A stretch of DNA of 30,419 nucleotides from JBCCRH01 sp039208045 (GTDB taxonomy: Bacteria; Bacteroidota; Bacteroidia; Chitinophagales; Saprospiraceae): NCBI GenBank assembly GCA_039208045.1, contig JBCCRH010000016.1, forward strand, positions 1-30,419, written 5' to 3'. Both the position numbers and the translations under genes were made by a program. Each line of letters starts with the position of its first letter. Positions within the stretch are counted from its first letter, which is position 1. Below the pieces are notes generated by a model. It was not told the DNA's origin. It saw only the letters and a list, made by a program, of their open reading frames with translations, and did no database searches. Positions 15,837 to 23,583 of the stretch are shown in pieces.

Positions 15837-17318
15837 CTATCGACGGCTATAGTTAGGCGCTTCTTTTGTAATCGTAATATTATGGGGATGGCTTTCCATA
15901 AAACCTGCCCCTGTTATTTTTACGAACTGAGCTTGCTGCAATGCATCGATCGTTCCTGCTCCGCAGTAGCCCATCCCAGCGCGCAATCCACCCAGGTATT
16001 GTACCATTACCTCTTTCACCGTACCCTTGTAAGGCACCCGCCCTTCAATGCCTTCTGGCACGAGTTTCTTAATATCGTCTTCTACATCTTGGAAGTAACG
16101 ATCTTTGGAGCCTTGTTTCATCGCTCCCAAAGAACCCATCCCACGGTACACTTTAAATTTTCGACCTTCAAAAATGATTGTTTCACCAGGAGCTTCTTCC
16201 ACCCCTGCAAATAAGCCCCCCGCCATAATAGTGCTTGCTCCAGCAGCTAAAGCCTTTACGATGTCTCCTGTGTAACGAATTCCTCCATCCCCAACGATTG
16301 GAATATCAGTACCTTTCAGGGCCTTTGCCGCTTCAAAAATAGCGTACAACTGCGGCACGCCCACCCCTGCAACCACACGCGTGGTACAGATACTTCCTGG
16401 GCCAACCCCTACTTTTACTCCATCTACCCCCGCATCTGCCAATGCTTTGGCACCCGCTCCCGTAGCGACATTACCACCAATGACCTGCAAATCTGGATAA
16501 GCAGCCTTAATACTGCGAATAGCATCCAATACCCCACGCGAATGGCCATGCGCAGTATCTACCGTAATGACATCCACTGATACATTAACCAATGCTTGTA
16601 CCCGTTCCAACATATCGCTAGTTACCCCCACTGCTGCACCTACTACCAAACGCCCCAGCGAATCCTTACAAGAACTCGGATAATCTTGCACTTTCATAAT
16701 ATCCTTATAGGTAATCAAGCCAACTAAGGTATTATGATCATCCACTACAGGGAGCTTTTCAATCTTGTGGGCTTGAAGAATATCGCGTGCCAAATCAAGC
16801 GTGGTGCCTACAGGAGCAGTCACCAAGTTTTGAGTAGTCATCAGCTCCTGGATAGGACGATTGAGCCGCGATTCGAAGCGCAGATCACGGTTGGTCAGAA
16901 TACCTACTAGCTTAGTGTTATCATTAACAATGGGAATACCTCCAATTTTAAACTTACGCATCAAGTCCAGCGCATCGCCCACATTAGCATCGGGGCTAAG
17001 CGTCACCGGATCAACAATCATCCCACTTTCTGACCGCTTTACACTTCGCACCTGCTCTGCCTGCTCTGCAATGGTCATATTCTTGTGGATGACTCCAATA
17101 CCCCCTTGCCGAGCAATAGCGATGGCCATTTTATTCTCGGTAACGGTATCCATTGCTGCCGAAATAATCGGTGCATTGAGTCGTAAACCTTTTGTGAGTT
17201 GGGAAGAAGTATCTACTTCGCGAGGAAGAACTTCGGAGTAAGCCGGCACGAGCAACACATCATCATAAGTGAGTGCTTCGCCCAGAAACTTATCGGTAGC
17301 TGTTTTTTTGTTTTCCAT
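15837..17318 (-). CDS. guaB: Inosine-5'-monophosphate dehydrogenase
   Basis: I start at the ATG at 17318 (493 residues); a TTG two codons upstream is also in frame. The enzyme oxidises IMP to XMP with NAD+, the committed step of guanine nucleotide synthesis. The N-terminus has ALTYDDVLLVPAYS. Two CBS domains occupy about residues 95-215 (GGIPIVND, LVGILTNRDL, KLPVVDDHNTLVGLIT). The catalytic loop GVGPGSICTTRVV carries the active Cys near residue 305. GGNVATG, GDGGIRYTGD and RGMGSLGAM bind substrate phosphate and potassium, and VPYKGTVKEV belongs to the flap side. Length and domain order are normal. A -7 box lies right before the ATG, implying a very short or absent leader. It is co-transcribed with mpg. 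Confidence 0.97.
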   Translation of the reverse strand: MENKKTATDKFLGEALTYDDVLLVPAYSEVLPREVDTSSQLTKGLRLNAPIISAAMDTVTENKMAIAIARQGGIGVIHKNMTIAEQAEQVRSVKRSESGMIVDPVTLSPDANVGDALDLMRKFKIGGIPIVNDNTKLVGILTNRDLRFESRLNRPIQELMTTQNLVTAPVGTTLDLARDILQAHKIEKLPVVDDHNTLVGLITYKDIMKVQDYPSSCKDSLGRLVVGAAVGVTSDMLERVQALVNVSVDVITVDTAHGHSRGVLDAIRSIKAAYPDLQVIGGNVATGAGAKALADAGVDGVKVGVGPGSICTTRVVAGVGVPQLYAIFEAAKALKGTDIPIVGDGGIRYTGDIVKALAAGASTIMAGGLFAGVEEAPGETIIFEGRKFKVYRGMGSLGAMKQGSKDRYFQDVEDDIKKLVPEGIEGRVPYKGTVKEVMVQYLGGLRAGMGYCGAGTIDALQQAQFVKITGAGFMESHPHNITITKEAPNYSRR

Positions 17319-17321
17319 GCG

Positions 17322-17329
17322 CAAAGGTA
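17322..17329 (-). promoter_or_regulatory. -7 box (TACCTTTG) directly before guaB ATG
   Basis: This is a perfect TAnnTTTG on the minus strand, ending 3 bases before the guaB ATG. Transcription starts in this phylum usually fall about 4-7 bases after the box, so initiation would be at or beside the ATG. No TTTG is found at -33. It could be a chance match; the alternative is a promoter further upstream in the 178-base guaB-tadA divergent gap. Confidence 0.35.
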
Positions 17330-17496
17330 TGGAATTTGGTTATAAAAAATGAAGTGTGCTTTTACAAAAATAGGTACACGATCGAGCCGAGTAAATCAGC
17401 TTATTTGGCCATTTTTTGGTTTCTTTGATGATCCAATTGCAGTTTTTTACTAAATACCCAACTTCCTTGGGCAAAGCTATTCAATAAGCAAATCTT

Positions 17497-17940
17497 ATGT
17501 TGACGGTTTACAGCGACGAATATTTCATGAAACAAGCGCTAAAAGAGGCGCATAAAGCCTACGACTTGGGGGAGATTCCCGTAGGAGCAGTAGTAGTGAT
17601 CAAAAATCAGATCATTGCACGGGGGCACAATCAAACAGAGCAACTTACGGATGTGACGGCTCATGCCGAAATGATAGCGGTGACAGCTGCTGCCAATTTT
17701 TTAGGTAGCAAATATCTAAAAGAGTGTACGCTATTTGTCACCTTAGAGCCTTGCGTGATGTGTGCAGGGGCTCTGGCTTGGGCGCAGTTGGGGCGCTTGG
17801 TATATGGGGCAAGCGATGAAAAACGTGGATTTATGCGGTTTGGTAAAAATATGCTACACCCCAAAACGAATACGGCTTATGGCTTGCTAGAGCAAGAATC
17901 TAGCGACCTCTTGCGTTCTTTCTTCAAGGAAAAACGGTAG
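17497..17940 (+). CDS. tadA: tRNA adenosine(34) deaminase
   Basis: The 147-residue zinc deaminase converts A34 to inosine in the wobble position of tRNA-Arg(ACG). The zinc site is visible: HAE (His56, Glu58, with Glu58 the proton shuttle) and PCVMC (Cys86, Cys89). The N-terminus EYFMKQALKEAHKAYDLGEI and the motif IPVGAVVV (about 27-34) are standard. GASDEKRGF (about 105-113) and the usual C-terminal helix (LLRSFFKEKR) close the protein. Length and layout are typical. It diverges from guaB and is followed by a 304-base gap. Confidence 0.96.
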   Translation: MLTVYSDEYFMKQALKEAHKAYDLGEIPVGAVVVIKNQIIARGHNQTEQLTDVTAHAEMIAVTAAANFLGSKYLKECTLFVTLEPCVMCAGALAWAQLGRLVYGASDEKRGFMRFGKNMLHPKTNTAYGLLEQESSDLLRSFFKEKR

Positions 17941-18016
17941 GTACCAGCCTCCACTCGGCGTTAAAATCCGTTAAGTGGGGTTAAAGTGTATTAATCGTTT
18001 TGCAACCTAATTTGAA

Positions 18017-18046
18017 TTTGAAGTATTTTAAAAATAATTATTTTTG
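18017..18046 (+). promoter_or_regulatory. Candidate promoter upstream of the MITE-like element and lipoprotein gene
   Basis: TTTG at 18017-18020 and TATTTTTG (perfect TAnnTTTG) at 18039-18046 are separated by 18 bases, close to the Bacteroidota TTTG-N19-TAnnTTTG arrangement. Predicted initiation is near 18050. The transcript would include the whole palindrome at 18064-18224 before the lipoprotein ATG at 18245. The rest of 17941-18016 holds no clear element. Confidence 0.55.
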
Positions 18047-18063
18047 CCAGCGCGTCAAGCATT

Positions 18064-18224
18064 AGACTTGTTCCGCCAGTTATGAATGAGCGAAAGCGTA
18101 GCAAATTTTATTCTGAACAAGGCGAAAAACGTAGGCGATGCCTAAGCATCGGCGAGGCTTTTCAACGTAGTGCAGAACAAAATCTTGCCGCTTGCAGCCA
18201 TTTGATAACTGGCGAAATAAGTCT
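18064..18224. mobile_element. MITE-like 161-bp imperfect palindrome
   Basis: The two ends are inverted repeats: 18064-18083 and 18205-18224 match at 18 of 20 positions when one is reverse-complemented, with shared core CGCCAGTTAT. Pairing continues inward: GCGAAAGCGTAGCAA and TTTATTCTG of the left arm mirror a degenerate form on the right (CAGAACAAAAT, then TTGCCGCTTGC). The centre has GCGATGC / GCATCGG around CTAA. The element has no coding capacity I believe in and no obvious target-site duplication. It fits a miniature inverted-repeat element or REP-like palindrome, and would fold into one long hairpin in RNA. Confidence 0.7.
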
Positions 18225-18244
18225 GTTAAAAAAGAGTATCTACT

Positions 18245-18787
18245 ATGAATGTAAAGAACATTTTTTTCCTACTATTTGCCTTATTCTTTCTGGCTTCTTG
18301 TAGCCCCAAGCTTAGCCCTTTTACACAGGAGCTATACAATGGGAGCGAATGGAAAGAAGAAGACCTAAAGAAGATTCAATTCTACCTATCCGATGATATC
18401 GTACTCCGCCGACAAATCTCCGATGGAAGTTCAGAAATTATCTCGGGGGAGATTAAGATTGTAAACGGAAAGGAAGTAGAAGAAGTCGTGATTGAGGAGG
18501 GAACTCCTGGTATTCTACTATTTATGCCCAAAAAGAACCGCTTTGCCATTAGTTTTGAAGATAGCGATGCTCGCTACCTCGTTTTTGGTCCTAACCCACG
18601 GGCTAGCAATCGTTATGTACTCATGGCATCAGAATGGAATCGCAAATCAGGTATTGTCACTTATGAAGAGAAAAAGTATCGCGTAGACTCGCAGAGCGCT
18701 TTCTCGACACTGATGGTTGATCTAGAAAAGATTCGAAAAGTAGATGTAAACTCTCGTAGGGCCGAAGGCCGTCGAGTGGATGAGTAA
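18245..18787 (+). CDS. Predicted lipoprotein, unknown function
   Basis: This 180-residue protein has a lipoprotein signal with the box LASC at Cys19. The mature part begins SPKLSPFTQELYNGSEW and continues as a charged, beta-rich domain: KKIQFYLSDDIVLRRQI (about 42-58), GILLFMPKKNRFAISFED (about 90-107), YLVFGPNP and YEEKKYRVDS. I recall similar uncharacterised lipoproteins in Saprospira-type genomes but no named domain. The C-terminal tail is Arg-rich (NSRRAEGRRVDE). The start lies 20 bases downstream of the palindromic element, and the stop is 9 bases from the convergent pcm stop. Confidence 0.8.
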   Translation: MNVKNIFFLLFALFFLASCSPKLSPFTQELYNGSEWKEEDLKKIQFYLSDDIVLRRQISDGSSEIISGEIKIVNGKEVEEVVIEEGTPGILLFMPKKNRFAISFEDSDARYLVFGPNPRASNRYVLMASEWNRKSGIVTYEEKKYRVDSQSAFSTLMVDLEKIRKVDVNSRRAEGRRVDE

Positions 18788-18796
18788 CAAGAAAAA

Positions 18797-19447
18797 CTAG
18801 CTTTTTCCGACTGTACCCTTCAAAAAAGGGACAAACCGAAAATTAGCAAAAACTTCTTCTTCAAATGTATCGGTACCGCTTCTGGTAATCCGATACATTT
18901 TTTGTTGTGGAGTACCTACTGGAATAACGAGCTTGCCGCCAATTTTTAGCTGTTGCAAAAGGGCAGAAGGAACTTCTGCTGCTCCCGCCGTCACTAGGAT
19001 GCCATCAAAAGGAGCAAATTCTGGTAAGCCTTTGTAGCCATCCTTATGGTAGCAGCGAATATTTCCCATCCCCAACGTTTTGAGCAACGCCCGAGCATTG
19101 CCGTACAACAGTGCTTGCCGCTCAATGGTATACACCCGCGCCCCCAATAGGGCTAGTATGGCAGCTTGATAGCCCGAGCCAGTACCAATTTCTAGTATTT
19201 TCTGGCGTGGCTTTACAGCCAAAAGATCGGTCTGATAGGCTACTGTATAAGGCTGCGAAATCGTCTGCTCCTGCCCAATGGGAAAGGGCTTATCTTGGTA
19301 AGCCCATTCTTCGAATGCTTTTTCAATGAAGTAGTGCCTTGGCAGTGCTTCGATAGCTGCTAGCAGCCGCTCATTCCTGATGCCCTTCTGAAAAAGTTGT
19401 TCGACTAATTGCTGGCGCTGCCCCTTGTGGCGATAGGTATCTTTCAC
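18797..19447 (-). CDS. pcm: Protein-L-isoaspartate O-methyltransferase
   Basis: The 216-residue enzyme methylates L-isoaspartyl residues in damaged proteins using S-adenosylmethionine, starting their repair. PRHYFIEKAFEEWAYQDKP (about 36-54) and IGQEQTISQPYTVA (about 57-70) form the substrate-binding region typical of PCMT. KILEIGTGSGYQAA (about 83-96) is the SAM-binding motif I. FDGILVTAGA (about 141-150) and LKIGGKLVIPVG are the later motifs. Length is normal. It is divergent from the phosphohexomutase, with 63 bases between starts, and convergent with the lipoprotein gene. Confidence 0.96.
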   Translation of the reverse strand: MKDTYRHKGQRQQLVEQLFQKGIRNERLLAAIEALPRHYFIEKAFEEWAYQDKPFPIGQEQTISQPYTVAYQTDLLAVKPRQKILEIGTGSGYQAAILALLGARVYTIERQALLYGNARALLKTLGMGNIRCYHKDGYKGLPEFAPFDGILVTAGAAEVPSALLQQLKIGGKLVIPVGTPQQKMYRITRSGTDTFEEEVFANFRFVPFLKGTVGKS

Positions 19448-19481
19448 AAAAAGAATTAATATTTACTTAAATGCAAATTAC

Positions 19482-19489
19482 TATTTTTG
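19482..19489 (+). promoter_or_regulatory. -7 box (TATTTTTG) for the phosphohexomutase gene
   Basis: This perfect TAnnTTTG sits 21 bases before the ATG at 19511, giving a leader of about 18 nt. The nearest -33-like element is TTTA at 19462-19465 with only a 16-base spacer, so the -33 part is weak. Confidence 0.5.
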
Positions 19490-19510
19490 TGGAGCAAAAA
19501 ACAAAAGAAA

Positions 19511-20914
19511 ATGAGCAAAATCAAGTTTGGAACAGATGGCTGGCGAGCCATTATTGCAAAAGAATATACGGTTGAAAATGTGCGCAGAGTAGCAGAAGGT
19601 ACTGCTAAATGGCTACAACAAAACGAAGGAAAAGCTGCCGTGATTGGGCACGATTGTCGATTTGGTGGAGCGATGTTCGCCGAAACTGCGGCACAGGTAC
19701 TGGGGGCATTTGGGATCAAAGTATATTTAGCTAAAGGTTTTGTATCTACGCCTATGGTTTCGTTGGGGGTAGCTAAACTTGGTGCTGATGTTGGCGTAGT
19801 GATTACGGCAAGCCACAACCCTCCTTCCTACAATGGCTACAAACTGAAATCCAAACTGGGTGGCCCCATGGTACCGGCTCAAATTGCAGAAGTGGAAGCA
19901 GAAGTACCTGAAACCCCTCAACAAGAATTGGCTAGCCTGGCCCAACTAGAAGCAGATGGCTTATTGGAATATGTCGATCTAGAAACTATTTACCTCGATC
20001 ACGTAGCCGCAAATTTTGACCTGGACGGCATCAAAGCCGCTAATATCAAGATCGCCTACGATGCTATGTACGGAGCAGGAATGAGTGCCATGCGCAAGCT
20101 TTTCCCCAATGCCATCCACCTCCACGCTGATGACAACCCAGGCTTTAAAGGCCAAGCTCCCGAGCCTATCCACCGCAACCTCAGCGAGCTAGCCGCACTC
20201 ATCAAAAACGATCCCGAAATTGCCCTAGGTATTGCCAACGATGGCGATGCAGACCGTATCGGCATGTACGATGCAGATGGCAATTTTGTAGACTCGCACC
20301 ATATCCTCCTACTCTTGCTCCTCTACATGTACAAATACAAAAACGAGAAGGGTAAGGTCGTTATCACCTTTTCGGTAACGAATAAGATGAAAGAGATGGC
20401 CAAAGCCTTCGGCTTAGAAGTAGAGGAAACCAAGATTGGCTTCAAATATATCGCAGAAATCATGGCCGAAGAGGAAGTGATCGTCGGCGGCGAAGAGTCA
20501 GGCGGCCTAGCCGTCAATGGCCACATCCCCGAGCGCGATGGCATCTGGATTGGACTAATGATCCTAGAATTTATGGCCAAGACTGGCAAACCTCTAAAAG
20601 CACTCATCCAAGAAGTCTACGACATGGTCGGCCCTTTCGCCTTCGATCGCGATGACCTTCATATCGATGAAGCCACCAAGCAAGCCATCGTACAGCGCAT
20701 CAAAGAAAACCCCTATGACGCCCTAGGCGACTATAAAGTAGAGCGCACCGAATCTGTCGACGGCACCAAGTTCTGGCTCGGCGCAGACCGCTGGGTCATG
20801 GTTCGCCCCTCTGGTACCGAGCCCGTCCTCCGCGTCTACTGCCAAGCCGAAAGCCACGAAATGGTACGTACAATTCTAGAGGCGGCGCATAGGACGATGA
20901 GGGGAGGAGATTGA
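19511..20914 (+). CDS. Phosphoglucomutase/phosphomannomutase family alpha-D-phosphohexomutase
   Basis: I start at the ATG at 19511 (467 residues), which opens KIKFGTDGWRA, the normal family N-terminus; the frame is open to 19487. The four family signatures are present: ITASHNPPSYNGYK (about 98-111) with phosphoserine Ser101, the metal loop NDGDADRIG (about 238-246), the sugar loop GEESGG (near 335) and the phosphate loop RPSGTEP (near 440). It interconverts sugar-1- and sugar-6-phosphates, feeding polysaccharide and peptidoglycan precursors. Glucose, mannose or glucosamine specificity cannot be settled here; the GEESGG loop favours the phosphoglucomutase/phosphomannomutase groups over GlmM. 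The stop is followed within 6 bases by the G-rich repeat array. Confidence 0.93.
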   Translation: MSKIKFGTDGWRAIIAKEYTVENVRRVAEGTAKWLQQNEGKAAVIGHDCRFGGAMFAETAAQVLGAFGIKVYLAKGFVSTPMVSLGVAKLGADVGVVITASHNPPSYNGYKLKSKLGGPMVPAQIAEVEAEVPETPQQELASLAQLEADGLLEYVDLETIYLDHVAANFDLDGIKAANIKIAYDAMYGAGMSAMRKLFPNAIHLHADDNPGFKGQAPEPIHRNLSELAALIKNDPEIALGIANDGDADRIGMYDADGNFVDSHHILLLLLLYMYKYKNEKGKVVITFSVTNKMKEMAKAFGLEVEETKIGFKYIAEIMAEEEVIVGGEESGGLAVNGHIPERDGIWIGLMILEFMAKTGKPLKALIQEVYDMVGPFAFDRDDLHIDEATKQAIVQRIKENPYDALGDYKVERTESVDGTKFWLGADRWVMVRPSGTEPVLRVYCQAESHEMVRTILEAAHRTMRGGD

Positions 20915-20919
20915 TGGTG

Positions 20920-21165
20920 TAGGGGTTTGGGAGTTTTGGGGTTTAGGAGTTTGAGGGTTTTGGATTACGGGTTTTGGGGGACGAGTTACGCGTTATGGGT
21001 TTTGGGTTACGAGTTGGGGCTGAAGGAAGTATCTAACTTAAAACTCATAATCCGCAATCCGTCATCCAAAACCCGTCCTTCGCAATCCGTCACCCAAAAT
21101 TCGTCACCCGTCACCCAAAACCCCTAAACCCTCAAACCCCCAAACTCCCCAACTCCCAACCCATC
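20920..21165. repeat. Inverted array of degenerate G-rich/C-rich repeats
   Basis: From 20920 to about 21020 the plus strand is built from degenerate units of the kinds GGGTTTTGGG, GAGTTTGAGGG and TTACGAGTT. From about 21040 to 21165 it carries the complementary C-rich units (CCCAAAACCC, CCGTCACCC, AATCCGTCATCC). Exact inverted matches include 20949-20960 with 21126-21137 (GTTTGAGGGTTT) and 20967-20977 with 21066-21076 (ACGGGTTTTGG). The G-rich arm has closely spaced G-runs able to form a quadruplex. The array lies between convergent genes and runs through the 3' end of the acetyltransferase gene. Frames within it translate to low-complexity sequence and are not genes. Confidence 0.8.
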
Positions 21166-21602
21166 TCCATCCCCACATGCGGAATCCCATCCTCCAAGTA
21201 CGGCTCCCCCACAGCTTGGAACCCCAGCGAAGTATAAAAATCCAATAGGTAGGTTTGGGCAGAGATTTTGATAGGGCTTTCGCCAAATAAGAGTTGGCAT
21301 TGTTTAATACTTTCTTGCATGAGCAGGCGGCCGTAGCCTTTACCTCGGGTGCTTTGATCGGTGACCACACGTCCGATAGCAGCGTATTTGGAATAAGATA
21401 TGCCTTTCGGCAAAAGCCGGGTGTATGCTACGAGTTGCTCCCCCTCATAGCCCAGCAGGTGCCAGGCTGCTTGGTCCTTTCCGTCGGCATCGAGGTAGGG
21501 GCAGTCTTGCTCTACGACGAAGACGTTTTGCCGCAAGGCTAATAGGGCATACAGCTGGTCGAGCGTAAGCTCTGGAAAGGATAGGCATTGAAAAGAAAGC
21601 AT
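21132..21602 (-). CDS. ElaA-like GNAT acetyltransferase, C-terminus encoded by repeat
   Basis: The 156-residue protein matches the ElaA branch of GNATs: LYALLALRQNVFVVEQDCPY (about 17-36) followed by LDADGKDQAAWHLLGY is its signature. The acetyl-CoA loop is RVVTDQSTRGKGYGRLLM (about 78-95), and DFYTSLGFQAVGEPYLEDGI (about 121-140) is the usual end. HVGMEM would normally finish the protein. The last residues GWELGSLGV and the stop codon come from the C-rich repeat array. ElaA substrates are not established. The ATG at 21602 is 12 bases after the stop of the DUF5723-like gene, so the two are co-transcribed. Confidence 0.9.
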   Translation of the reverse strand: MLSFQCLSFPELTLDQLYALLALRQNVFVVEQDCPYLDADGKDQAAWHLLGYEGEQLVAYTRLLPKGISYSKYAAIGRVVTDQSTRGKGYGRLLMQESIKQCQLLFGESPIKISAQTYLLDFYTSLGFQAVGEPYLEDGIPHVGMEMGWELGSLGV

Positions 21603-21614
21603 GGTGTGATAGAT

Positions 21615-23078
21615 TTAGAAACCAAAGTAGCAGCCCGTTTCGGATGATCGTTTTTTGCGCCGCCGCAGCTCGCCTTGGTCGCGGTCGCTGCGCGAACGGA
21701 ACGGTTGGACTTTAAGCGCAACATAAGCATCAGAGCTATTGTACTCGCCTTTTCCGACAAAGCTCAAGAGATTCTCCGTGCCGAGGTGCAGCCAGGCTAG
21801 CTGTAGGTGCGCCCCCACACGAACTTGCTCCCAATTGTAAACAGAGACAGGTAATACTACTCCAAACCACCTAGTGGAATACATGGGTAAGATACTGAGA
21901 TTCTCAATACGAGAAGGGCTATTGGCAAATACACGCATCGGGTGGGTGTAAGTCATTGCTACAGCTAGCGTAGAAGTGAAATCTTTTTTGACTTGCAGGC
22001 TGGCGGCAGTTGGTAGACCCATAGAAAAGGAATTGCTAGCTAAGGAAGCAGTACTATCACCCAGCACATCTGTACTGAATTGTTCGACCAGCATATCAAG
22101 ATCATCTAGTGATCCGAAATCATCATAATCATTAAATCCAATAATGGTCAGAGGATCAGCTTGCGCTAAGCGGTGCCGAGCAGCATTTTCATCAAAACTG
22201 ATTTGCCCCAAATCCAAAATAGAGAAACCAATCGACCAAGGCGCTTCAGGCGCTCCAAATAGATATTCGACCCCCAAGTCAACCCCCCAGCCACTGCCAC
22301 CGCTGTCGAAGTTGACATCTCCATCATCAGTGAGGCTTTCGGTGTAGCCAAACTCTAGGTCAAGCGGCCCACTGCGCAGCGAATCGCCAGGAAGCTTCTC
22401 TAATTGGAAGGTGCTATTATTTTTCACATAAGCTCCATAATAGCCCCTGAGCCACTTCGGACTAATGCCCAAGCGCAACTGCCCTTGCTCAGTAGGTAGC
22501 GCAATGCTATAATTTAAGCCAATCTCTAACCAAGATAGTGCCGCACCCAAAAAAGGCTCGACGCTGAACTGCTCCTCGAAAGGACGATCATAGTACGTGT
22601 AGTAACTAAAATTGGCAGGGATATCAGCCGTTCCTATTTGGGTTCGGAAGCGGTTGAAAACACCTATCGTGTGTTGCTCACCAATTTTAAAGGCTACAGA
22701 TGGCCCCATGAAATTGGTTTGGAGTTGCGAAAATCGAGTTTCCGTGCCTCGGTAGTAGTCAAAGATAATAGGTTCTTCGCCGGGTTTGGCGGGTGGTGCT
22801 TCGAGGTCAAACTGCTGTAATTCCCCTTCGTCATTGAGATGTTGGAGGAGCTCGATAGTATTGGTGTTTTGGAAATAAAGGTAATTATTAGCAAAAAAGG
22901 CACTTCCTTCGACGACATTGACATCCCATCGGTTGGTGCCAGTGGCAGCAAAAGCAGGGTTGAGACTAATTCTATTGATACCTGCCGTGGGAAGCATTCG
23001 GAAGGCAGCTTGTTCTTGGGCTGACAAGGGGAGTGTCAATAGACAAAGGCCTATTGCACAGATAGTTGCAAATCGCAT
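21615..23078 (-). CDS. DUF5723-like outer-membrane protein
   Basis: I start at the ATG at 23078 (487 residues); a TTG at 23099 is in frame but adds residues before the signal peptide. The signal is MRFATICAIGLCLLTLPLSA, followed by GINRISLNPAFAATGTNRWDV (about 33-53). That asparagine-proline-alanine start is common to Bacteroidota proteins of the PorV/PorP-like and DUF5723 types. The rest alternates short amphipathic strands with Gly/Asp turns (SWLEIGLNYSIALP, LRLGISPKWLRGYYGAYVKN, GWGVDLGVEYLFG, LAVAMTYTHPMRVFANS), as in an outer-membrane beta-barrel. The C-terminus is basic (RRRKKRSS) and ends in CYFGF. The function is unknown. It may follow dgkA (gap 103 bases) in one transcript. Confidence 0.8.
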   Translation of the reverse strand: MRFATICAIGLCLLTLPLSAQEQAAFRMLPTAGINRISLNPAFAATGTNRWDVNVVEGSAFFANNYLYFQNTNTIELLQHLNDEGELQQFDLEAPPAKPGEEPIIFDYYRGTETRFSQLQTNFMGPSVAFKIGEQHTIGVFNRFRTQIGTADIPANFSYYTYYDRPFEEQFSVEPFLGAALSWLEIGLNYSIALPTEQGQLRLGISPKWLRGYYGAYVKNNSTFQLEKLPGDSLRSGPLDLEFGYTESLTDDGDVNFDSGGSGWGVDLGVEYLFGAPEAPWSIGFSILDLGQISFDENAARHRLAQADPLTIIGFNDYDDFGSLDDLDMLVEQFSTDVLGDSTASLASNSFSMGLPTAASLQVKKDFTSTLAVAMTYTHPMRVFANSPSRIENLSILPMYSTRWFGVVLPVSVYNWEQVRVGAHLQLAWLHLGTENLLSFVGKGEYNSSDAYVALKVQPFRSRSDRDQGELRRRKKRSSETGCYFGF

Positions 23079-23181
23079 AATTAAGACATTTAAGGGCAAA
23101 AGAAATCGCTATCAACAATTAATACCACTAACGCCACTTTGGTAATCGATATTGAATAGGAGATTTAAAAATTTAACGAAT

Positions 23182-23547
23182 TCATAAGAAAAGCGCCCAT
23201 ATCTTAGGGCCAAAGATACTTATTGCAACCCCGATTGCACCAATTGCTAAAAGCAAGACGGCCCCCGCCGCTACATCTTTCGCTTTTCCCGCAAGGGTAT
23301 GATAGTCTGGCGACACCAGATCAGTGAGCGCCTCAATAGCCGTATTGAACCCTTCGGCGGCTAGCACAGCAGCAATCGTAAGGCTCAAAATAGCCCACTC
23401 CATCGGCGAGACGCCAAAATAAATACCAGCAAGAATAACTACCACCATGGCAGTAAGATGGATACGCGCATGCAGCTCACTTCTAACTAAACTAGCGATC
23501 CCCCTGAACGCATAGCCAAAGCTCTTGATTCGTTTTTGTACAGACAT
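23182..23547 (-). CDS. dgkA: Diacylglycerol/undecaprenol kinase, DgkA family
   Basis: The 121-residue protein has three membrane helices (about 30-48, 50-65 and 92-113). The active-site segment is AEGFNTAIEALTDLVS (about 64-79), followed by HTLAGKAKDVAAGAVLL (about 83-99). An N-terminal amphipathic helix with RSELHARIH precedes the first helix. The family phosphorylates diacylglycerol in Gram-negative bacteria or undecaprenol in Gram-positive bacteria, with ATP at the inner face of the membrane; the sequence does not settle which lipid is used. Length is normal. It starts 36 bases after the lamin-tail gene stop. Confidence 0.93.
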   Translation of the reverse strand: MSVQKRIKSFGYAFRGIASLVRSELHARIHLTAMVVVILAGIYFGVSPMEWAILSLTIAAVLAAEGFNTAIEALTDLVSPDYHTLAGKAKDVAAGAVLLLAIGAIGVAISIFGPKIWALFL

Positions 23548-23583
23548 GGAGTGGACAATTTTTGAAGTGCTAAAATAAAGAAC

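Noticed and set aside
18082..18303. 73-residue open frame across the MITE-like palindrome
   Set aside because: It is read from an inverted repeat, overlaps the lipoprotein signal in another frame, and shows no protein-like pattern.
20927..21127. 66-residue open frame in the G-rich repeat
   Set aside because: The translation is low-complexity sequence produced by degenerate repeats; no start context or family match.
20920..21165. CRISPR array
   Set aside because: Units are degenerate, have no unique spacers of constant length, and switch strand halfway; no cas gene is present.
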